Shown: positions 1 through 8,300, counted from the first letter of the stretch. The stretch is DNA of 10,970 nucleotides from Pavlovales sp. CCMP2436 (GCA_026770615.1 MU631377.1:232560-243529); one strand, 5' to 3'. Numbers and translations: made by a program. Notes: generated by a model not told the origin, from the letters alone.

Positions 1-119
1 GATTGCTGCGTTGGGGTGCGTTGCGTATGCACTCTTTGTGGGCTGGACTGTTAAGCCGAGCTCAGAGAGTAATAGGCTGGTCAGCTGCGGGAAGGCTGCG
101 AAGACGGCTATAGCGTTAC

Positions 120-207
120 CGGACATATATATGTATATATATAAATATATATACATATATATCTCTGAGCTCCCAGAGAGATATATATATATATATGTAT
201 ATATATC
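120..207. repeat. AT-rich palindromic microsatellite
   Basis: Alternating TA repeats interrupted by single changes form two arms around a short GC-containing centre (GAGCTCCC, 167-174). The inner arms pair as TATATATCTCTG with CAGAGATATATA-like sequence, apart from a 2-base slip. This can fold into a hairpin or cruciform. No ends typical of a transposon are visible. Confidence 0.7.
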
Positions 208-261
208 TTGAACGGGTGCGACCTACCGCATCGACGACAAAGTTTTTTTTTTTTTTTTTTT

Positions 262-309
262 AGGTCTTTTCAATTCCCCCGGCTTGTAGCCTGAAGGCGT
301 CCGGGCATG
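262..309 (+). repeat. Dispersed repeat, copy 1
   Basis: A 48-bp segment starting right after the T20 run aligns without gaps to 10405-10452, with 37 of 48 positions identical by eye. Both copies lie in the same orientation, both follow a T- or AT-rich stretch ending in TAG, and both end in CGGGCATG. The identity of the element is unknown. Confidence 0.45.
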
Positions 310-823
310 ACCTGGGAGAGTCAATGCATCAAACATCTCATACACTTATTTTCCTCCCCGCGTAGTCTCTCCGCCACGAACCTTACTCGTCGTCGCTACA
401 TCGTGCCATTTTTTTTTTTTTTTATGCGTCTTTACCGCCCCTGGCTGACCTATGCCACACACCCCCTCCCCTCCCACCCACCCCCATGTCCCCCGTGCTT
501 TGTTATCCACATGCTCGGCCACACACATCCCTTTCACGCTATGCACCCTGTCTTTTTCCCATGCCTTTCAGGCCATTCCCACCCTGTTTCTCGTGCTTTG
601 TTGTCCACGCACCTTCCTAAGAGTGCAATTCGCACCTAATCAAAGTTATGCATGGATTTATTCGTGGTAATAATTTTGAATGGTGATACTTATTTATGCT
701 GATATTGCATCGGGCGGACCCTAGGACGAGGTGTCTGACTTTCTGACTGATTGGCTGATTGACTGACTGGCTGTTTAAATCATTGTCTCATTGACTCATT
801 GGCTAACTGTCCACCCCCATTAG

Positions 824-958
824 TTGGACATCCTAAAGCGCAACTTCGCGCTCTACAAAAACGTTGCTGAGGCGTCCGTCGACCGAGTGCGCCCAGCGCC
901 GGCGCCTCCGCCACTGCCTCCGCCTAACTGCTCGAAGAAAAGATATAAATTAGAATGA
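824..958 (+). CDS. Possible 3'-terminal exon of an unidentified gene
   Basis: After a C-rich tract and an acceptor-like CCATTAG at 817-823, one frame stays open for 44 codons to TGA at 956-958. It begins LDILKRNFALYKNVAEAS, continues through a proline-alanine-rich segment (RPAPAPPPLPPP) and ends in a basic tail (CSKKRYKLE). Codons in its first two thirds are GC-rich, like those of the confirmed exons nearby. There is no ATG in this frame, so it can only be an internal or terminal exon; no upstream exon was found in 1-800. The family is not recognised. It could be a chance open frame. Confidence 0.35.
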   Translation: MDILKRNFALYKNVAEASVDRVRPAPAPPPLPPPNCSKKRYKLE

Positions 959-1651
959 CGTGCGCTGTGTGCGCAGCTCGCTGAAACCTGCCCCTTTTCA
1001 CGGGTGGTGGCTGCTATCTCCTTCCCCCGGCCACAATTTCCAACAAGGGGTCTCTAGCCGGACAGGAAGGATTCTTCGACCCACTTCAGGCATTTTGCGC
1101 CTTTTCCTCTTCCAGAGCGCGCCCTTGCTCCGAGTGCTTCTCAACGCTCGGGTCCGGTGGAGACCTGTGAGGGGATAGATGTACCTTTAGCTATTTACAC
1201 ACGCTTCCAGGGTCGAAGCCCGCGGCAAGTTACGGCTTGCTGCTCCTCGCTGCCTCAGCCACGCGCAGCGCCGGGCCCGGGGCTCGCTGCTTCACACCAC
1301 GAGGCCGCACTCAAGAATCGAATCTGATCCTGCCCGTCAGACCTGGAGGATCTTAGATTCTTTGTCAGACGTCGACGGCCACCTTTCCTGCATGGCGCAC
1401 GCTCTCCCTCCTGACACGCAGCGTGCGTCACTGTTCAATATAATATTCGCATGTTACATTAATGTCGCGTCATTCGGCACATCATTAAATAATTAACTAA
1501 TTATTTTAACTTCCTTACTGTCATACTGAAAAAGGCATATTGAAGAAAAAGAAAATGAAAATCTAAAAGAAACAATTTGTGTTCTAGCCCCCGTCCCGGG
1601 GCGAGCAACGCGGGCGCGAAGTCCAGCTTTAATTTCTTGCTCTACTCACAG
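959..1651. other. Region upstream of the PARP-armadillo gene
   Basis: No supported gene. A stretch around 960-1430 is moderately GC-rich but shows no recognisable protein. A hairpin is possible at 1324-1359 (AATCTGATCCT against AGGATCTTAGATT with a 2-base bulge). 1436-1560 is AT-rich and could be promoter or intron. TTGCTCTACTCACAG ending at 1651 is a good 3' splice acceptor, so the next gene may have a 5' exon somewhere here; a GC-rich block at 1585-1625 is the best candidate. Confidence 0.4.
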
Positions 1652-1675
1652 GGAACTCGGTGGAGCAGAGCGCAC

Positions 1676-2233
1676 ATGCCCTCTGGTGTCGACGTGAAGG
1701 CCGTCGCGCGCAGGCTGGTGGTCGAGCTGCGGGAGGACCCGGAGCTGCGGGGTCGGGCGGTGGTGAACGATGAGCTGGCCATCGCGTTCACCCAGCGCTA
1801 CTTTCGCATGGTCGCCGAGCTCGGCCCTGAGCGCGCGCAGCCGCACGTCGTCTTCCACGGCACCGCAACCAGCAATATCGATGGCATTATCAGCGGCAAC
1901 CTGCGGGTCCCCGACGACACCGAGGTGCTGAGCTCGAGCGGCAAATCGACGTACGGCGCTGGCGTCTATGTGACCACCTCGTTCAACATGGCGCTAAAGT
2001 ATGCGTAACGAAGTACGAGAGCGTCTGGCCCGTGCGAGAAGGTGCTCGTCTTCCTGGCGCTGCCCGGAAGGAAGCACGTCTCGATGCCACCAACTCCACC
2101 TCGCATGTCTCCGCAGACCACGGCGGGCAGATATCTGCCTACTTTGACAGCGCACAGCTGCTGCCCTGCTTCCTCGCAACATGCGACTTGTACATCCGCA
2201 CACAGGAGGCGGCGATGCGGGCTGCAGCTGCAG
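1676..2233 (+). CDS. PARP-armadillo exon 1: catalytic-like domain
   Basis: Frame 2 runs from ATG 1676 to a TAA at 2006-2008, directly after MALKYA. Beyond it, VTKYESVWPVRE is read one base earlier (from 2005), then EKVLVFLALPGRKH returns to the original frame (2036 to about 2083), and finally HGGQISAYFDSAQLLPCFL reads again in the second frame to the donor. One frameshift would suffice for an open frame, but the best domain match needs three small indels. The exon ends at CTGCAG|GTGCGC with one base of a Gly codon. Confidence 0.6.
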
Positions 2234-3554
2234 GTGCGCTCCCGTTTGATTGTTGTTTGTGGGATGGTGGTTGGGTGGTGGGGGGGCAAGGGAGGCGTGG
2301 GATGATGTCTGATGGGTGATGATGGGATGTTTTGCGGGTGCTGTAATGCTGTTGCAGGTGTGTTCCCCGTGCTCGCCAAGGCACTTCAGATATTTTCTCC
2401 GCAGAATATCTCGGGCGTGCAGGAGCAGGCATGCAGGGTGCTGCGCAGCTTTACCAGTGAAGGTGGCGCAGAGGCGCAGAGCGCTAGCAGATCGGCGGCG
2501 CACCTGCTGCTGATGGCAGCGACTATCTTGGGTAACACACCCGCACTCGGCGCCTCAGCGCCGCCCTACGGCAAGGATGCGAGGCTTTTTGCGCTGCCCT
2601 AGATATCCGTAGCTATGCACGCGCACATGGAAAGTGCAATAGTACAGGTGCACGCGTGTTTCACACTGGTCTGTATCACGGGCGGCACAGACGCGCAGGT
2701 GATCGCTAGAGCTGTCGTGTCAGCACAGACATTCATAACCACCCCGAAACCGCAGCGCCCGCCTGCGCCAACACTCTGCTCCCTCTCTCCTCTATGCACA
2801 GCGCGATGCATGCAAGCAGACGGCAGTGGCGGAGGGGTTACTGTCCCTGCTCGTCGCGGCGATGCGCGCGCACACGGATTGCACCGCAGTGCAGGCACAC
2901 TGCTGCTGTGCGCTGCGCAAACTCACAGCCGGCGCAGATGCGCGACGCGATACGCGCAGGCAGGCGGCAGCGGATACGGGCGCGCTGCCCCAGATCGTTG
3001 CGGCGATGCGCGCGTTCCCGGCCAGCGCAGCCGTGCAGACGCAGGCGTGCGGGGCGCTGATAAGCATCACAGCCGGCACAGGATCGCAATGCGATGCGCG
3101 AACGCATGCAGCAGCGGATGCGGGCGCGCTGCCCCAGATTGTCGCGGCGATGCGCGCGTTCCCGGCCAGCGCAGCCGAGCAGACGCAGGCGTGCGGACCG
3201 CTTGTAAGCATCATAGCCGGCACAGGAACGCAATGCGATGCGCGAACGCAGGCAGCAGCGGACGCGGGCGCGCTGTCCCAGATCATCGCGGCGATGCGCG
3301 CGTGCCCGGCCAGCGCACTGCAGGAACAGGCTTTCTTTGCTCTGCACATCATTGCCGATGGCAGCATGGACGTGGACGTCGATTCGAGGCAATTGCTTGC
3401 GGCGATTCACGGACGCTCACTGAACCAAATCGTCGAAGTGCTAGACGCGCGCGACTCGGCGGTGGCCGAGGCCCGCTTCGCGCGCGAGTTCCGCGAGAGG
3501 GAGAGCGCGCGAGTGCGCCAGGAAGCGCGCCAGGGAGGAGGACACGGACGATGA
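1676..3554 (+). CDS. PARP-type ADP-ribosyltransferase domain joined to armadillo repeats (frame disrupted)
   Basis: Four exons are proposed: 1676-2233, 2358-2531, 2613-2698 and 2802-3554. The first exon shows PARP-fold landmarks: HGTATSNIDGII (NAD-binding His), GAGVYVTTSFNMALKYA (the Tyr motif), and ISAYFDSAQLLPCFL (last strand before the Q-x-x-P turn). The position where poly-ADP-ribosylating members have Glu appears to be Ile, as in mono-ADP-ribosyltransferases. The remaining exons encode about six armadillo-like repeats of 47-48 residues and an acidic tail. The exon junctions run mid-repeat and restore the repeat pattern, which supports the fusion. ATG 1676 is chosen as the first Met in frame, but an acceptor at 1650-1651 suggests an earlier exon. 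At least one frameshift (near 2003), probably three, plus one near 3515, interrupt the frame. It may be a young pseudogene or contain indel errors. Confidence 0.65.
2234..2357 (+). other. PARP-armadillo intron 1
   Basis: A 124-bp GT-AG intron, G-rich on the sense strand. The same TGCAG|GTG is found at both splice junctions (CTGCAG|GTGCGC and TTGCAG|GTGTGT). Removing it joins G to GT and continues the first armadillo repeat (AAAAGVFPVLAKAL). Confidence 0.7.
2358..2531 (+). CDS. PARP-armadillo exon 2: armadillo repeat 1
   Basis: Begins GVFPVLAKALQIF, which fits helix H2 of an armadillo repeat, followed by GVQEQACRVLRSFTS, the typical VQExACxxLxxL helix. It ends MAATIL plus one base at CTTGG|GTAACA. 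A stop occurs in the same frame at 2600 if the intron is not removed. Confidence 0.65.
2613..2698 (+). CDS. PARP-armadillo exon 3: armadillo repeat 2
   Basis: The acceptor is CCGTAG at 2607-2612. Joining exon 2 to CT|ATG gives AATILAMHAHMESAIVQVHAC, which matches the pattern of the later repeats (IVAAMRAFPASAAVQTQAC). It ends GGTDAQ at GCGCAG|GTGATC in phase 0. The intervening introns are 81 bp (2532-2612) and 103 bp (2699-2801); the latter has a strong pyrimidine tract before GCACAG. Confidence 0.65.
2802..3554 (+). CDS. PARP-armadillo exon 4: armadillo repeats 3-6 and tail
   Basis: Starts RDACKQTAVAEGLLSLL and runs open to TGA at 3552-3554. It holds repeats at about 2826-2963, 2964-3107, 3108-3251 and 3252-3392, then a charged helix (NQIVEVLDARDS, ARFAREFRERES). 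The last 13 residues in this frame (QEARQGGGHGR) do not look natural. One base later the frame reads REEDTDDDELEMERDNEFY and stops at 3589-3591, a plausible acidic C-terminus. A one-base indel in the GCGCGCGAG run near 3505-3515 would explain this, so the original stop was probably at 3591. Confidence 0.7.
   Translation, partial: RDACKQTAVAEGLLSLLVAAMRAHTDCTAVQAHCCCALRKLTAGADARRDTRRQAAADTGALPQIVAAMRAFPASAAVQTQACGALISITAGTGSQCDARTHAAADAGALPQIVAAMRAFPASAAEQTQACGPLVSIIAGTGTQCDARTQAAADAGALSQIIAAMRACPASALQEQAFFALHIIADGSMDVDVDSRQLLAAIHGRSLNQIVEVLDARDSAVAEARFAREFRERESARVRQEARQGGGHGR
2964..3392 (+). repeat. 144-bp coding tandem repeat, about 3 copies
   Basis: Units 2964-3107 and 3108-3251 are each exactly 144 bp and nearly identical at the DNA level, including silent positions. 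The third unit (3252-3392) matches well for its first 80 bases and then diverges. Each unit encodes one armadillo repeat beginning AAADxGALxQI. This is a recent in-frame repeat expansion. Confidence 0.85.
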
Positions 3555-3997
3555 CGAGCTGGAGATGGAGAGAGACAACGAGTTCTACTGATCGATGTAG
3601 ATGCAATGCACGTTCGTAACTTTGTGCACGCCGATTCATACAGCGGCCACGCACGACCTGCCTCGAGGTGTTACGCGATCCCATGGGCTGCGGCCCTCCC
3701 CTGGCCCACAGAAATGCCCATATTAATTACCAACCCCACTCTCACATTTGTTCCTGCTTTCAACTGTCAACAGACTAGCACACTAGCGGATGTCCGATAT
3801 AAGATATTTAGTACAATTGATAATATTATGAATACTGAGGGATTCAAGCTGGCGTCTGACTGTCCTGGAAGTTAGGCTGGTCTGAGCGCTGCGTCGCCGT
3901 TGTCAGCAATCTTACAACTTACAATATATGTTACATGTCCATGAGACGGACCGATATATATCACACCGATGTATTTTATTATGAATGGATGCATGGG

Positions 3998-4087
3998 GAC
4001 TCCGGTGGCGGTCTGCCTGTCTGAGGATGAGATTGTCTAGTCAGCTCTCGAATTTTCGGAGTCTTTTTAAACGGCAGACAGGCAGAC
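3998..4087. repeat. Two interleaved inverted repeats
   Basis: GACTCCG (3998-4004) pairs with CGGAGTC (4057-4063). GTCTGCCTGTCTG (4011-4023) pairs perfectly with CAGACAGGCAGAC (4075-4087). The order A-B-A'-B' is that of a pseudoknot. CAGACAGG is also tandemly repeated at the right arm. Confidence 0.6.
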
Positions 4088-4180
4088 AGGCAGATTGCCA
4101 AACGACCCTGGAGTTTTAAAAGACTGACCAGGCAATGGATGAGAGTTGAAAGCTGGTCAGATTTCCACTGTGCAAGGCCG

Positions 4181-4366
4181 CTACTTGCATGTCACCAAGA
4201 GGGCGACGGCTCTGTTGGCCCGCGGCAAGTCGTCGAGTATGTAGGTCCGTCCATCCGGAGCCTGCGCTAGCGCTCGTGTGAGCGCGTGACCGCCGAGAGG
4301 CGCATGCGCTGCAAGCACGGAGTGCGTGCAGGCGGACGCTCTTGTGGGGGCGTCCGTTAGCTTCAT
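4181..4366 (-). CDS. Possible short coding segment, unknown product
   Basis: A 61-codon frame from ATG 4366 to TAG 4181 with GC-rich third positions and protein-like composition (HALTRALAQAPDGRTYILDD, LPRANRAVALLVTCK). No family is recognised. It sits downstream of BMS1 on the same strand. It may be an exon of an unseen gene, a small gene, or a decayed fragment; no neighbouring exon was found. Confidence 0.25.
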   Translation of the reverse strand: MKLTDAPTRASACTHSVLAAHAPLGGHALTRALAQAPDGRTYILDDLPRANRAVALLVTCK

Positions 4367-4737
4367 TCAACCTCGCTTCTTTCGCGAACTAATCATGTAA
4401 AGAGGCGCAAGCCCGCCTGGAGTGTCGCGCGCCACTGAAGTTACCGGGGCATCTAGCTTGTCTATCATGCGACTCTTCCCTTTTCTGCGGTCCAAGGCGC
4501 GGAAAGCACTTTTGCACAACGAATTATATATATAGAATCACTTCAACTACTCTATTCATTTCAGAAATTTGAGGACACGGGTACTTTAAAGAACGTGAGT
4601 TGCCATACACCCTCGCGAGCTTGTTAAAACAAAAATCTCTATATAAGAATCAGAACAACAACTTCTGACAACAAACCATTCATATACATATTAAGAATTT
4701 CAAAAGTTTGAGCCCGCTTGGACGGCCTCGCTCAGCC

Positions 4738-5340
4738 TCAGTCGTCGTGGCTGCCCTTGCCCGGGTTGCTCTTAGCAATCTTGGCCTTGATCTCCACTTC
4801 GATGCCCTCGCGTCGGTAGCGGCGCTTGCGGTGCTCCTTGGTGGCCTTCTCCTTGGCGGCCTCCTCCTTAGCCAGCTTCTTGGAGCGGAGCGCGAGCTTC
4901 TCGGTGTTGCGCGCCTTGGCCTTTGCCTCCTTGGCGTTGCGCAGCGTCTGCAGCTGCTGCAGGAAGGTGCCCACCTTCTTCTCCTCCGGCTCGACCACCA
5001 GCGGCCTGCGCGCCTCGACGGACCTGCGCCCCTGCTTGGCCGTCAGCTTGGGCTTGGACTTGAAGGGCAGCGCCGCCTGCAGACTCGCCGGGATCTTGAG
5101 CGGGTTGAAGCGTCTCGGCTCCCGCTCGATCTTGCGGTAGACGGAGTCGCGCAGCGCGGGCACCGGCATGCTCCGCTCCGCCCGCACTTCGCCGTGCGTG
5201 CGCATCGCCACCCACCCGGACTCCTCCGGGTCGGCGGGCGCCGAGCCACCGCCGCCGCCGGGCGCGCGCGCGGCCGCGCTGGTGCCGAGGAGCGAGGTGA
5301 CGGGGTTGTAGAGGTGCGGCACCTCCACGGGCACCCACGC
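4738..5340 (-). CDS. BMS1: BMS1 exon J (3'-terminal)
   Basis: 200 codons plus TGA (4738-4740). It begins [18 protein letters not shown], has a glycine-rich insert of low conservation, then [20 protein letters not shown], an [20 protein letters not shown] helix, and a long Lys/Arg/Ala/Glu coiled tail ending KGSHDD. Acceptor CCCTTAG|GCG at 5341-5342. GC content is much higher than in the other exons. Confidence 0.95.
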   Translation of the reverse strand, partial: AWVPVEVPHLYNPVTSLLGTSAAARAPGGGGGSAPADPEESGWVAMRTHGEVRAERSMPVPALRDSVYRKIEREPRRFNPLKIPASLQAALPFKSKPKLTAKQGRRSVEARRPLVVEPEEKKVGTFLQQLQTLRNAKEAKAKARNTEKLALRSKKLAKEEAAKEKATKEHRKRRYRREGIEVEIKAKIAKSNPGKGSHDD

Positions 5341-8300
5341 CTAAGGGGGTTGGGAGGTGGGGTTGGAGAGGGAGAGGGACAGGGTTAGAGGCTGAAGCCT
5401 AACTAGAAGCCATGGCAAGCAGCCTACTCTCCGACGTGAAGCCGCACACAGCTAGGAGGACTGCGTGCAGTAGCAACCGCAGTTAATGCAGTAGCAGCGG
5501 CAGCAGTTGCAGCAGCAGCAGTAGGGATAGCAGCAGCAGCAGCAGTTACCTTGAGCACGACGATATCGGAGCGCAAGAGCTTGTCCTCAAACGTGGCGCG
5601 GAAGTCTCCCTTGTGCTGCCCAGCCTCACCCTTGGTTGCGCCTGCTCAGAGTGAGGCACAAGGGGTAAGGGGGTGCAGAGGGGATGTCTTGCCTGGGCAC
5701 CTTTGAGCTGCAAACCGGGAGCAGATACAAAGAACTACACAAGTGGGAAAAGGCGCGCAAACTACACAAGTGGGAAAGGCACGCACCTGCAGTAAGCGCC
5801 TTTTTCACCTGCCCACGGATGCCCGAGACTGTGCGAATAACAGCACCCTCGAATTTGGAGACCTATACGCGAGGGAATTATGGGATAACAAGAGGACGAG
5901 TTGGGCCATGGTTGGTGGCAGCAGGGAGAGACTGTGCGAATAACTGCACCCTCGAATTTAGAGACCAATGAGTTTGATACCTATGAGCTCGATGAGATAG
6001 GAATTCAACATTTGGATGGTCAGGGGACGTATGGGATTGGCAATTCAAAACAGCCCGTGCAAATAACGGTCGACTTTTAAAACCATTCTAAAAATATAAA
6101 CTGGGGACGTATGGACTGGAATGGAAATAATCGAATTGAGTTGAAGTATAATGAGGCGTAACCAGGGTAGGAGCAGGGACGGGGCGAGACGTTAGGATTC
6201 GAGGAGCCTACCTCTAGGCTGGAGGAGAACATGTCCTTTACGAAAGCGGTGTTTTTGAAGATTTTGTACGGCACTCCCGTCAGCTTGAGCTTCTTCACGA
6301 CAGCCATGGACTGATCGCTTTCCAAGACCACCTAACAGTGTGTGTGTGTGTGGTGGTGGGGGGGGGGGGGGTTGGCAAGCGTAAAAAAGAATAAGTAGAG
6401 TAGGGGTAAGAGTTAAAACGGGTACAAGAAAATCCAGTTTTTGGGAGATCAGCGCCAAGAGGCGTGAATAGGGCAAATAGCCAGTAAATAGCCAGTACAA
6501 ATTAAATGCACAATATACAATGATTAAAAAGCAGGCGCGCACCCCCGTGGCGCTGATGCGGAAGCTCGCCTTGCTGCTCGAGGAGAAAGCCAACATCCCC
6601 TGAGTCATATCAAAGCAGGCACGGTGCCGTCAGACGAACTTCCCATGCAGTCAGATGCAAGCTTGAATCTCTCGCGCTTATTTACTATATGAATGAAGGG
6701 GGGTTCTAGCTGGCGGTGTGACAAATAATCAAGCTGATCTTAGCGCTCCGACGCAGGCTCCAACGCGCTACGCCGAAGTGGGGAACAGGGGTAATTTAAT
6801 AAATACTTTGTTGTGTATTCAGCTCGCCTTGTTGCTCGAAGAAAAAGGCAGCATTCTCTGCGAGCTAAACACAACAACAAAAAGAGTAGAAACATATCTA
6901 AGTATCATTCGAAGCATACATCATGTAAGAAATACAAACAAAGTATTGTGCCAAGTAGGTTTTTTGTCGGTTGCCACAATTCCAGCGAGCCCACATCTGG
7001 ATCGTGCGCGATCCAGGAGCCCGCCGGCAGTACGGCCGCCTTCGCTGTTCGCGTGGATCTAGCGCTGCTTAGGCCAATGAGAGGCCAGGCAGTGAGCTCA
7101 TGTGATCCCGCTGTGTAAATATCTATAAAAACGTCCGGCCCCGTAAGTGGTGTCTCAGACTTACCGTGTTGGGCGGTGTGAGCGGCCCTCAGAAAGTGGC
7201 GAGGCAGCGCATAAGTATTACTGTGGACATCACACTAGCTATAGAGTAAGAAAAGCAACAACAACGTCTATACTAATACGCTACAGAGAAAAATATGAAT
7301 AGTGCTATTTGTATGCCTCACCGTGTTGGGCGGTGTGAGTGGCCCCCAGAAAGTAGCGAGGCAGTGCATGTGCTCCGGCGTGTACTTTAAGAACCTTTCA
7401 TAAGTATGAGAATAGTAATTATAAATATCATCATTGTGTGTGTGTATGCGTGTGTGGTGGTGGTGTACTTTAGGAACCTAAGAACGTTTATTCAGTTAAG
7501 AGGAGGATTGATGAGTCGCCCTGTTGTCCGGCCGGCTAGATCGTTCATGGCACCATCACTAATACAGGCATAACTAACACAGGGCTGCTCGGTATGGGTC
7601 GGCAACTTAAATATCAAGTATGACGCGGGGTGTGTGTGTGTGCAGGTGTGTGTGTGGTGGTGATGGGGTGGGGGGAGGGGGGTGTAATCCGTCCCTGGCG
7701 TTAGTAACATGTTAAATTAGGCGCTTCATGTGGGTCGGAGACTTAAATATCAATTGTGACGCTCAGCGGTGCACGAATGCACCAAGTCGCTTCCTCCTTT
7801 TCCTCATTCCCATAGCGCGCACCCGCCCCCCCCCCCCAAACGCACCTGCAGAGTCGGCTAGGGTCGCGCCCGTAAATCGGCACACACACACACACAACCA
7901 TTCCCCCCCCCACAAGAAAAGAAAAAGAACCGCACCTGCATCGTCGGCTCGGGTCGCGCAGCCCGTAAATCGGCACTGTCTGGAATCTTCGCCAACCGAG
8001 ACTCACCACGAGCGGGTCGCGTGTTTTTAAAATCTTTTTGTGCCAGCGGTGCTTCTTTACACGCACCTGCACAGGAAAAGAAAGAAAAAAGAAATTATTT
8101 CTATTTAGGACGTCTGTCCCCGAAAGAGGTCTCCCGGACGTGCGTCCAGGACCATCCCCGAGCACACAGATACCGCCCCCGGGCAGGGGTAAACGGTTAG
8201 GGATGCGACTTACCAAGGGGTTGTATTCTAGTGTATCCTGTGTAGCAAAGCGCAAGTTCTATCCCTTTTCTCTATGCTTTATTTTACTATTTTTACTAGC

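Larger units (their letters stand above)
1..823. other. Repeat-rich region without a secure gene
   Basis: No reliable coding region is seen. Bases 2-130 can be read on the + strand as a hydrophobic, helix-like stretch (AALGCVAYALFVGW), which might belong to an exon, but no convincing splice site closes it. The rest holds an AT palindrome (120-207), a T20 run (243-262), a T13 run (411-423), C-rich low-complexity DNA (460-600) with a 17-bp motif at 494-510 repeated at 592-608, and TGACTGATTGGC-like micro-repeats at 735-805. The pyrimidine-rich + strand followed by an AG at 822-823 would fit an intron of a + strand gene. Confidence 0.5.
3592..4737. other. Convergent intergenic region
   Basis: Lies between the 3' ends of the + strand PARP-armadillo gene and the - strand BMS1 gene. 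3600-4000 is AT-rich in parts (for example 3780-3840) and carries no protein-like frame. It holds interleaved inverted repeats at 3998-4087 and a possible - strand coding segment at 4181-4366. 4500-4710 is AT-rich and probably contains the BMS1 3' UTR. No clear AATAAA signal was found for either gene. Confidence 0.5.

Noticed and set aside
307..670. + strand open frames rich in Pro, His and Cys
   Set aside because: C-rich low-complexity DNA with duplicated motifs; no domain and no supporting splice sites.
1999..2041. A 43-bp intron (GTATGC to AG) to explain the frame break in the PARP domain
   Set aside because: Splicing there enters a third frame that lacks the LVFLALPGRK and FDSAQLLPCFL motifs and soon stops; a frameshift explains the sequence better.
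2792..3410. Long - strand frames over the armadillo region
   Set aside because: Antisense of the 144-bp GC-rich repeats; they only mirror the repeat pattern and show no independent features.
2615..3619. 334-codon + strand frame
   Set aside because: Its first 28 codons are real exon 3, but after 2698 it runs through the intron and reads exon 4 out of frame.
3606..3875. 89-codon + strand frame after the PARP-armadillo gene
   Set aside because: Lies in the probable 3' UTR, has AT-rich mixed codons and resembles no protein.
4708..5388. 226-codon + strand open frame rich in Leu and Arg
   Set aside because: It is antisense to BMS1 exon J, whose - strand frame matches the family throughout; the open + frame follows from its GC-rich codons.
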